From: Akebia trifoliata
Taxonomy: Eukaryota; Streptophyta; Magnoliopsida; Ranunculales; Lardizabalaceae
Length of the DNA stretch: 64,000 nt
Direction: 5' to 3'
Assembly (NCBI GenBank): GCA_017979445.1
Contig: CM030711.1
Coordinates: 8,091,221 to 8,155,220 of the forward strand
Part shown: piece after piece, positions 12,001 through 20,393 of the stretch
Layout: every line of letters starts with the position of its first letter
How positions within the stretch are numbered: position 1 is the first letter of the stretch
Notes under the pieces: model-generated
Databases searched by the model: none
Told to the model about the DNA's origin: nothing
Seen by the model: only the letters and a program-made list of their open reading frames with translations
Translations under genes and position numbers: made by a program

Positions 12001-15000
12001 CGCCCTGACATTGCCTATGCTGTTAGCGTTGTCAGTCAGTTTATGCACTCGCCTCGAACATCTCATCTTACCGTTGTTTATCGTATTCTTAGATACTTTA
12101 AGGGATGTCTTGATTGAGGTATTTTATTCAAAAATCATGGTCATCTTCGCGTTGAGGCATGAACAGATGCAGATTATGCTGGTTCAATGACTGATAGAAG
12201 GTCTACTTTTGGGTATTGTACTAAAGTTTGTGGTAACTTGGTAATCTGACGCAGTAAGAAGCAGGATGTGGTTTCTCGGTCGAGTGCTGAGTCAGAATAC
12301 AGAGCTATGGCACTTGGAGTATGTGAGTTGTTGTGGCTCAAGAACTTACTAGCTGATTACATCTTCCTGTGCCGGTCCCTTTCTTACTATATTGCGATAA
12401 TAAGTCAGCTATTAACATATCTGCAAATCCGGTTCAGCATGCAGAACGAAGCATATCGAAGTTGATCGTCATTTCATTAGAGAAAAGATTGTTTCTGGAC
12501 AGATTTGTACTCCCTTTGTTCCTACATCTCAACAACTTGCTGATGTTCTTACTAAAGGTGTTAGTAAAACCTCATTTGAAGATGTCTTGTCCAAGTTGGG
12601 TGGTGTTGATATCCACGCACCAACTTGAGGGGGAGTGTTAAATAAGTCTGTGTTAAGGCTAGGTCCTTTTTGGTCTTTTTTCTTTACTTATATTATGTAA
12701 TCATTATAGTGTCTAATTAGGGCTAATTAATAATTAAAATTTTCCTTAATCTTCTCTCTAAATTCAAACTGTTTTGTTGCGTCTTGATTTGTAAGGAGTA
12801 AAGATGATGTGGTTTTCATTTTTTTTTCGCTTTGCCTTATGTTTCTGTATCCTCTTTGGGTAGGTCTCCTCAGCCTCCTTTTTTCCAGTTTTCTTTGACA
12901 AAATGTTTATCTACCAAAACAATGTATCAATCAGCCTAGCTGCATTTCATTTCTCTAGCTGTACCCAATTCCTCATCTCCTTTTCCCTTCGTGGGTCTTC
13001 CCAAAGATTCCAGTCCGGTAAATCCTAGTTCATGAAGCAAACCTTATACTACACAATGAGCATGTGGCTGCCTCATTATCATACTTAGTCCATATCTACT
13101 TAGACATGATTCATCTCAGGGCTGTGACATCTCTGTCTCATGGGTGACCTGATTGTGGCATTTGGGATTTTTCTTGATGGTTGTACCTTTCCTGTTTGTT
13201 TCACAAGTGTTCAATTTGTCTGTACCGCATCAGTAGAGACATCTGAGTCTACATATAGATATAGATATTGATCTGCATTAGCAAATCCCAATGGTAGTTC
13301 TAGATTGAATACTGAAGGCAAGAACCCGTATAGAAGTGATGATTAGGCTGCCAATCATGGTGGGGACTAGGGTTGCCATTAATTTACTGCAAGCTAGCCA
13401 TGCTATGGAGACTCATTTCAACTTGAATTAGAAATATCATACCGTTGGGATTTTAATCAGGTTCATCTAGTAGGGAAAACATTCATTTGTTCTTACATAT
13501 TTTTCCAAGAGTATTCTAGTATATACATCTTTATAATTCTAGTTTGTCATGTTTGGCGCATTAATCTTGCATGGGATTTGATAGCATTTTTTTCCCTAAC
13601 AGATGTACAGCAGTGGTAACCCAACAAACATTGCAAACCCTATTATAGATGCCGGTGTTCAAATTGATATTGAAACATCAGGTGGAAAGCTGACTTTGTA
13701 CCAGACCACTCTATGTGAAAGGTTTCCATGGGGAAGCCTTAATCGAGGTGTTAATCTGGACCCACAAGGTTATCTAGAATCCTACAATGTCGAAGACATT
13801 CAATTGATCTGCTGTCAGTCTGATGCAAGCACCGTTTGGCTCGTTCCTTCTATTGTTCAAGCCAGATTCATCCAATCCATTGATGGGAACATGAGTATTA
13901 TATTTTATTGGATATTTTCGAGGGATAGGCCCAAAGGGAAAGAAGAAGTAAAATATAAAATCATCCAAGATCCTCCTCCAGAACCATCAGAAGTCCAAAA
14001 AGTGCTCAATGGTACTACAAACAGCTTTAGGTTGTCTAGAGTTTATCCAAGATACTTCCGGGTTACTGGCTCGGGTGATGTACGAAGTCTTGAACAGATG
14101 GTATGTCACAGTCATTATCTCATTTCCCTTGTTCACATATGTACACTGCTCCATATCTCTTATTTTTTCATGTCTATAAGGGTGCTTATTTCAGTTTTTT
14201 CTTGTAAGTTATACAGGAGGTAGACCAGGTCAGCGGTGATCTTGTAATGAATCATGGGACCCCAGAGTGGTGGTCCTTTAATGATGCCAATGCATCAGAT
14301 TTAGGTGGATGTGGAGAGTTGACAGGACCCATGGCTGTCATTGTATCGGAGGAAACACCGCGTAAGTTTTCTTTTTTTCATTGAATGATGTCTTCCCAAC
14401 CTCCACTCCTTTTCTTTTAGCAATAAAAGTTTCCCCTATAATTTTTTTTTTTTTTTTAAATATTTAAATTGGTGAAAACCATGTAAATTCTATAAAAGAA
14501 CTGCAATATTAGCGTTGATAGAATTTATTTTTTAATTCTTTTACTTACAAATTCTTATTTATTTCATACTTCTTTCAGAGGGTATTCTTGGTGAAACCCT
14601 TAGCAAGTTCAGCATTTGGAGTCTCTACATTACATTTGTGCTAGCAGTTGGCCGGTTCATCAGACTTCAATGTTCCGACCTGAGAATGAGAATACCCTAT
14701 GAAAATCTTCCTTCTTGTGATAGGTAATTCAAGGATAATTTTTGGTCAATTTTTTTTTCTCATTGACTCAAAATATTATAAATTTTTAATCTTTTTGAAT
14801 TAATGTTTCCTCATAAATGAGCTCTTCTTGTGTACAAATTTTACCTACTAGTATTCTACTTCCCATCATCATCGTCAAAGCCTTATCCCAAAAAATTTGG
14901 GTCAGGTGAACGAATTCTGGTCCTCCGTGCAATTCAGTCTAAAACCATGTCTTTTGCTATTGCAAGTGTGTTTCCAATCAGCTCACTACCTCAATTCAAG

Positions 15001-15279
15001 TTCTTTTGGGTCTTCTTCTCACTCGTGTAGAACCTTCAACTTGCATGTTCCTTATAACTGGGTTGTAATTTCTTGTTTTATCTTTCTTCGTCTTACAACT
15101 TATCCATCTCAGTATCCTAATCTCTTACTGATTGTTGTTGTAGGTTGATAGCCATCTGTGAGGATATCTATGCTGCCAGAGCAGAGGGTGAGCTCGAAGT
15201 CGAAGAGGTCCTTTATTGGACGCTAGTGAAGATTTACAGGTCACCACATATGCTCCTTGAATATACCAAACTCGACTAG
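1..15279 (+). CDS. PIEZO: PIEZO-type mechanosensitive ion channel, C-terminal half (5' end outside window)
   Basis: Exons read from frame and splice sites: <1-110, 648-3139, 4625-5020, 6917-7075, 13603-14100, 14217-14361, 14579-14723, 15144-15279 (stop TAG). The frame is continuous across all junctions and gives about 1,360 codons. Plant PIEZO proteins are roughly 2,400-2,500 residues, so about 1,100 residues lie upstream. The 2.5-kb exon encodes many hydrophobic helices, a charged coiled-coil-like stretch (nt about 1300-1440) and a low-complexity acidic linker. The exon at 4625 holds the conserved LDWSCT...MYDWLK block. The last four exons encode the extracellular cap and the pore end, with the diagnostic [13 protein letters not shown] and [16 protein letters not shown] motifs. 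In this family a trimer forms a force-gated cation channel; plant members act at the tonoplast or other membranes. No frameshift or internal stop is seen. The 6.5-kb intron before 13603 holds a Copia element. Family assignment is firm; exact exon ends are inferred. Confidence 0.93.
241..459. mobile_element. Probable short inverted-repeat element (hAT-like MITE) in a PIEZO intron
   Basis: The intron 111-647 contains a segment that starts GGCTCCGTTTGGATA near 243 and ends with the near-complement TATCCAAATGGGCTC near 457. The interior is AT-rich and made of repeated AAAGTA/CTTT words that can fold back. G+C-rich ends reading GTTTGGAT are common in plant hAT-type MITEs. I could not find a matching 8-bp target duplication, so the class is tentative. 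Confidence 0.4.
3454..3963 (-). mobile_element. 5'-truncated LINE insertion, antisense in a PIEZO intron
   Basis: A 510-bp insertion is flanked by a 20-bp direct repeat, ATGCATGGGCCTAMGAATTT, at 3434-3453 and 3964-3983 with one mismatch. On the minus strand, sequence near 3700-3950 encodes the end of a LINE polyprotein: a [15 protein letters not shown] zinc-binding block followed by [16 protein letters not shown], which is typical of the reverse-transcriptase zinc-binding region of plant L1 elements. A T run at 3451-3459 is the antisense image of a short poly(A) tail. Long target repeats, a poly(A) end and 5' truncation are the signs of target-primed reverse transcription. The copy is non-coding now. 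Confidence 0.8.
5420..6130 (-). mobile_element. LINE 3'-end remnant, antisense in a PIEZO intron
   Basis: Read on the minus strand, the segment contains decayed LINE C-terminal coding ([17 protein letters not shown] near 5640-5700, and upstream pieces reading [12 protein letters not shown] near 6050-6090). A 3' tail follows, with text of the kind CTCCCCCTCCTTTTTTGATATATAAA near 5440-5470, seen at many plant L1 3' ends. Several stops break the frame. No target duplication was found, so the borders are approximate. It is a separate insertion from the one at 3454-3963. Confidence 0.55.
7612..7750 (+). repeat. 5' LTR of the Copia element
   Basis: This 139-bp LTR starts TGTTAAAATAAGTC and ends ATTCAAACT, directly followed by the primer-binding site. 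The matching copy is at 12636-12770. It ends in CT rather than the canonical CA, yet the flanking GTTTT duplication supports these limits. It includes a TTACTTATATTATG stretch that could serve as a promoter or polyadenylation region. Confidence 0.9.
7751..7762 (+). other. Primer-binding site of the Copia element
   Basis: TGGTATCAGAGC directly after the 5' LTR is the standard plant Copia site that pairs with the 3' end of initiator methionine tRNA to prime minus-strand synthesis. Confidence 0.9.
8388..12628 (+). pseudogene. Copia gag-pol polyprotein, inactivated
   Basis: The start ATG at 8388 ([10 protein letters not shown]...) opens a Copia gag. A CCHC knuckle ([14 protein letters not shown]) lies near 9175-9216. 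The protease motif DSGAS is near 9485 and integrase, with its HSDVWGP and FRSDHG blocks, at about 10050-10700. Reverse transcriptase runs about 11170-11830, with [24 protein letters not shown] and MYVDDI. RNase H with [13 protein letters not shown] is near 12275. The frame is broken by several stops, many at positions where the family has tryptophan (for example 8520, 8526 and within 12160-12250), and by frameshifts near 10360, 10960 and 12370. The protein cannot be made. Retained motif order makes the assignment secure. Confidence 0.9.
12627..12635 (+). other. Polypurine tract of the Copia element
   Basis: GAGGGGGAG sits directly before the 3' LTR and would prime plus-strand DNA synthesis. 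Confidence 0.8.
12636..12770 (+). repeat. 3' LTR of the Copia element
   Basis: This 135-bp copy of the LTR at 7612-7750 starts TGTTAAATAAGTC and ends ATTCAAACT. It differs from the 5' copy by about ten substitutions and a few short gaps, and is followed by the target duplication GTTTT. Confidence 0.9.
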
Positions 15280-17559
15280 ATTCTAAAGAAGAGTGATATC
15301 TCTCTATATCCCCGTACAGCTTCATGGCTATGGGGGCCCAACGCTAACAATAGTTTGACTAACATCCAGTAACAGAGGATCAAGAAGATTCAAATCCCAC
15401 TCTTGGGGGTTTTGATTTGGTAGTGGGTCTAATTTGTTCAGGTCCAAGAATTTCTCATGGATGGTGTTTTGTTCCATAAGGATGGCTCTAAATGCAAGAC
15501 TCTGTTTCCACAAAAGGGGGCCTTGCTGCCCTGTTCAGCGACTTACCTTAGTATAAATCTTGTGAATGTTTGATACATAGGTGACCAATGTACAACTGTG
15601 AAGGTGCGAGGCTTCAAGCCTCTTGAAGATGAGGTACTCAGCACCATATATTTTTCTTACGAATAGATAGAAAATGAAATAATTTAATTTCATTGTGTAC
15701 GCTAACGATAAACACACACACACACACACATATATGGTAGTTTGCAGAGAACCATCTTTTAGTGCATTAAGATCATCTTTCATTTTAATCACAATTTTTT
15801 CAGTAAGTCACAAAATTTGGTGACCATTTTTGAAATCATCTGATCTGAAGAAATTTTGAAATCTGAAATCATGCAAAAGCTGAGGTGAGATGAATCATGC
15901 AAAACATTTGACTACTCTGAAAGTATTATAGCTTTAAAAGGCACTAGATGCATGCCTAGGGCGGCTGAGGTTTCTAGAGCATGGTTTTAAATCTTGTCCG
16001 AGACCGAGATGGCTTGGTATCATCCGCCAACGAGACGAGTTGACAAGTTGTCTTAAAGACAGTTTGTTCTAATTCTAAGGCATTTTTTTAAAATCTCATC
16101 CGAGATGACTTGATTCTCGGTCTCACTCATGCACTAGACGTCAAAACGAGTGCAGCCACTTAGGTTTCTCGTGGTCCACTGCACGATGTGAGCTCGTTAC
16201 CTTCTTTTTGGGGCCCAGGTAGCCATTTTCCTAAGTCGGTTCTGTCGAGATTGGATTGTAAGATGTTGTGGTGGTTTTGATTCCATTTCATTTTAACACA
16301 AGCAAATCCAGAATTTAGAGTTTTCTTAAAATAAACAAATTATCAAATTATTTTAAGAAAGTTTTAATTAAGAAAGAAGCCTGATATGGATAAGATGGGC
16401 AACTTCTTGCGTTCAGAAGCGAGACACATGGCACTGGATCTTGAAAGCGAGTATATTCTTGTATGGGCCCACAGTAACGAACTTTTAGTTAAGCTTATAC
16501 TTTATATAACGTCAGTGATGCCATCCATAAGAATAAACATGTAATCCCCTGAATACCCTCACTTATTAAATTAATAACAGGTCTTACAGCCTTGGCTGAT
16601 AAAATTTGTCCAAAATATGACTTAAATCAGGCAATTCTGAAATCTTTACCCCCATGAGTACATGTTGAAGAATTGTAGACCGTCCATTTTTTTGTAAATC
16701 ATTTTTAATGAGGTTACAAATTTTGGATTGGATGGATTTTTTGTGAGGATGATCTTCTCACCAAATTTTTAACCCGTGTATGACAAAACACGTTGGCTAA
16801 AAAATTGGTTATATATATATATATATCCATTTTGATATTTATATATTGAGTCATTCTAAACTGACCTCCTTCGATACTATGCTCACTGATGTGATTGTAT
16901 GCAAAGAACAGTAGAATTTTTTCCTTGAGATACAAGGTAAGAAATCTATGATTCTTTTTGTACTGCCATGTCAATGCAGTGTTGAGAGTCGTGAGAAGTT
17001 AGTTCAACATTTTCCTTATATATTTTCTCGACATTCTTAGTAAAATGTCACAAGTTACTCACCTATCAAATCGATGTTTGAAAATTTTGTGGGGATAGAG
17101 ACATGTAAAAATGAAATTATGGGGGCAAGATAATAATGATGGATTGGTCGCTATTATCCCACAAGAGCTCATGATCCCTTATAGAATTTGAAAATTCTTT
17201 GGGACCAAGTGCCCCCATTGCCCTAATCGTAAATCCAACCCTGAGCCCTGTTGATAAGGATAAGAGTTTAATAGTGTCACTCCAGAGAATTGGAAGCCAT
17301 TAAAACTGAGAACTTCTATTAGAAGGATTGGTAGACTGTAAGTAAAAGTTGGTGTGACAATAGAATCTCCCTTAGCAGTTTATGTGGCAATACTGCAATT
17401 AAGTATTCTGTCCAGGGCCATCGTGGGTAACTAATTAATTTATTCCAGCGTATTTAATCTTATCCTCCAATGCCTGAAATGGTAAACACTAAACGAGATT
17501 AACTGTCGAATGTCGATTGAGTTAAGACCTGAGGGGTGTTTCCGTAAATTCATTTACTT
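15280..17559. other. Spacer downstream of PIEZO, no gene recognised
   Basis: The first few hundred bases are likely PIEZO 3' untranslated sequence; no certain polyadenylation signal could be chosen. A CA repeat is at about 15713-15730 and an AT repeat at about 16811-16827. Short open frames here show no family motifs. Near 15980-16140 there is decayed repeat-like text with recurring CCGAGA words. Nothing else was identified. Confidence 0.6.
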
Positions 17560-17707
17560 CATCAAAGGCTTTATTTACGTCTGCGAGCATGACTGACAGA
17601 CCACCATTTACGTTCTCTAAGTTCTCGGATAAGATACGCAGACATAGAGACGATCGATCTCTTCGATTTCTGAACTTCTCCAACTAAAATCACGCAATAA
17701 ACCTAAG
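17560..17707 (+). other. PPDK: Candidate non-coding first exon of PPDK
   Basis: A CT/GA-mixed, leader-like segment ends with a good donor, CCTAAG/GTACCT, at 17707/17708. The PPDK start exon at 20388 is preceded by a good acceptor (GAAACAG/GAGAAAATG) only six bases before the ATG. The two sites together suggest a 5' UTR intron of about 2.7 kb. The start of the exon and its promoter cannot be placed from sequence; no clear TATA box was chosen. This is inference from splice signals only. Confidence 0.4.
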
Positions 17708-18286
17708 GTACCTCAATATTCTCAAGTTTAATTGTTTCTTTTTCTTCTATTTTAGCATTTTTTTTTTTTTAAATTGTAATTGAAGGACTCGATGATTGAG
17801 AGGTCATGAATCGATTGAGTTTCAGTATTTTGGATCTATTTCAATCCGAATCGAATCAGATTTTCAGAGCTGTCTTCGATGTATAAAAAGTCAGATTTTT
17901 ATTTTATTTTTTTATAATCGAAATCGACCGAAATTACTTTAGTTTCTTGGTCGATTTGAAATTGAAATTAGAAGATCATTAGATATTATTAAAAATAATT
18001 AAAAATTTTCAATGAAATCTATTGAAATAGTTTACACTCTTTGATCGTTTGAGCTTGAAAAGATCAGAAGATTAACAATTGAATAATTTCGTAGTTTTAT
18101 TTTATAAATTTTGGTTACAAAATGTTTTGTCTGAAATAAATCATTTATATATTTTCATTATTCATTTGAGCTTGAAAAGAGCTGTAGATCTTAAAATTAG
18201 ATAATTTTGTAGTTTAATTTATGTAATTTTTTTTTGGTTACAAGTGTAATATTTGACATTATCATCTATATATTGTCGTTATTTTA

Positions 18287-18620
18287 GAGAGTTGCTATTG
18301 GCATCCCAACTTTTACTTATTCCCAAAACATATTTTTTTATCAGTGAGTTCGTCACTTTCTTACCAGCGAGATCGTCTCTTTGAACAGCGAGTTTCCTAG
18401 CGATCTCGCTGGAAAAACAGGTTTTGAGAATTAAAATGAACAGAGTACTCAATCGTCATTTTTTCAAAAGTTGAGCACGTTTTGGGAAATATTTCATTAT
18501 TGAGAATAAGTAAAAGTTAGGGTGTCAATAGAAGCTTTCTTGGTTGTTTTGTTGGGTGTGAAATAATTTAAGAAATTGGGGTGTAATAAAGTAAGAGTTG
18601 GGGTGCCAATAGCTGCTCTC
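18287..18620. mobile_element. Tourist/PIF-Harbinger-like MITE
   Basis: The 334-bp element has terminal inverted repeats. The left end reads GAGAGTTGCTATTGGCATCC and the complement of the right end reads GAGAGCAGCTATTGGCACCC; similarity continues for about 30 bp. It is flanked by the trinucleotide TTA on both sides (18284-18286 and 18621-18623), the usual PIF/Harbinger target. A further internal copy of the terminal repeat near 18495-18530 suggests a nested or rearranged structure. The middle holds a GCGAGATCG / CGATCTCGC fold-back near 18370-18410. It has no coding capacity. Confidence 0.75.
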
Positions 18621-20118
18621 TTACTTTATATTATTTATGTTTATGTAGACCACACAAACGGTGGAAAAGGGGCCCACTTATTAATTAAATCTTGACAGTA
18701 TGATTGTTGATCAACACTCATCAAGGATCAAGCATCATATAGATTGGTAATCACTCTGGACCGCTAGCAAGAGAGAAAGATTCCATCGAGAAAGAGAGTT
18801 TGTAGGCTTACACATGATATGGACTTGGGTGCCCTGAAATAACCTAGTATATTATAACTGGACCCTCAGATTACGGAATGTGGGTCATGTGGAGAAGGAG
18901 GTCCATGTATCGAAGCCTAATATGGATTTGTCAGCTTGGTATAAATCATGGCCCACATGTAGGTCTTCTGGTTTCCTCTTTTCCAATTATATATTTATGA
19001 TATATTTTCTCCCAAACTACCCTTAAATTATTCTTACTTTGTTAAACATATATGGGCCATACTGTCTTTTCATTATATAAATTTTACAGTATTATTAAAT
19101 TCAAATATTTGGACATTAAGATCCCTTTTCTTTTTTTACTATGTTAATCCTAAAGAACCAAAGCCTGCTGCCTTTGTACCATAGTCTTAGAATTAGAAAA
19201 TTTTCACTCAATTTGAGTTGAGTTTAAATCAGTAACTTGAAGATCAACTTGGTCGAGTCAAAAAAAAAAAAAAAATCAAATTTATAAATATTTAAAAATT
19301 GAATCAAATTTATAAGTATTTATAAATTAAATTAAATTAAAAAAATTTTAAAACTAGTTTGCAAATATGTTAAAATAAAAGTTATTTACTTTGTGCTCTT
19401 TACAATGGTGGATCCCTAAATATATGTGTGTGCCTGTGTTTTTCTTTTTTTAAGGATTGACATGGTTGAGATTTTAATTTAGTAGTTGAATACTTGACTT
19501 GATGATTTTTGTCTGGTTGACTCTATTGCGTTGTGGGTTTGAATGAATTCAACAATCCAATTTGAGTTGAGTCAATTTGAACGGTTTTAGAACTCTTGAA
19601 TTACAAAACCATGTGATGAAATCATCTTATTTATGGGAATAGTACAAATTCCAAACTATTTACAAAGTCAGTGAAAAAGTGTTTTTTTTTTTTTTTTGAT
19701 TAAGTTCCTTTTAAAAAAAGCTAAGATAAGAAGTTCTCGGTAAATATCATAACTGTCCCTAATATTAATTTGTTAAAACATGAGTTATCACAATAGTCTT
19801 TACATTGAAATGACATCGATTCTTACATTGCTGACAGAGAGATGTTTTTCAATGAAAAGCATCTATGACTCTGGACACGCACATCCACATCAGCAATGTG
19901 TAAATCAATGTCAATCACTTCAGCATTTTTCTTATTAAAAAAAAAGAAAAAAGAAAAAAAAAGAAGGCATGATTGTTGGGAAACCTTTTGAAATATGTAC
20001 TGTCTCAATAATTTTGATCTCTCTTGACTATGAGTTGGTAAATATCTTTTAAAAGTCATTAAAAAAATAAAATTAAATCTGTTAAGTTATGCTTCTAACT
20101 AATTTAGATTAGATTACT

Positions 20119-20270
20119 ACTGGAGTGACCTCGGTAGAGGAACACACGGGAAATCTTGACATGGTGGCGTGTATGCCTGTAAATGTGTTTTTTTCGACAT
20201 ACAACTAAAACACATCTATGGATCTGCATGCGTCACCCCGTCAAAGTGTCTCACCGAGGTCACTCCAGCA
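20119..20270. mobile_element. Small inverted-repeat element upstream of PPDK
   Basis: The left end ACTGGAGTGACCTCGGTAGAG and the complement of the right end, GCTGGAGTGACCTCGGTGAG, pair as terminal inverted repeats around about 150 bp of non-coding DNA. A third copy of the GCTGGAGTGACCTC word occurs at about 20890 together with a shared CATCTATGG word, so the family is repeated locally. The target duplication is unclear. It lies in the putative 5' UTR intron of PPDK. Confidence 0.55.
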
Positions 20271-20393
20271 CACTTTTTAAATTATGGATTGTAGTTAATT
20301 AATCACAATCTAGACCCAGTCAGATCGAGGATTGACCGATCCAGGGGATTGTATTGGCTAACAAAGTAGATGTTATGTTTGAAACAGGAGAAA

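Larger units (their letters stand above)
7612..12770 (+). mobile_element. Complete but decayed Ty1/Copia LTR retrotransposon in a PIEZO intron
   Basis: The 5,159-bp element is bounded by direct LTRs (7612-7750 and 12636-12770). It is flanked by a 5-bp target duplication GTTTT at 7607-7611 and 12771-12775. A primer-binding site (TGGTATCAGAGC, complementary to initiator Met tRNA) follows the 5' LTR and a purine tract precedes the 3' LTR. The internal order is gag, protease, integrase, reverse transcriptase, RNase H, which is the Copia order. Very short LTRs and a roughly 5-kb length fit the Ale/Retrofit-type lineage (inference). The two LTRs differ at about ten positions plus small gaps, so the insertion is not recent. 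It lies in the same orientation as the host gene, so its LTR signals must be tolerated during PIEZO transcription. Confidence 0.93.

Noticed and set aside
20370..20393. ATG at 20370 as the PPDK start
   Set aside because: A strong splice acceptor ends at 20387, so this ATG is probably intronic; the protein text that fits the family starts at 20394.
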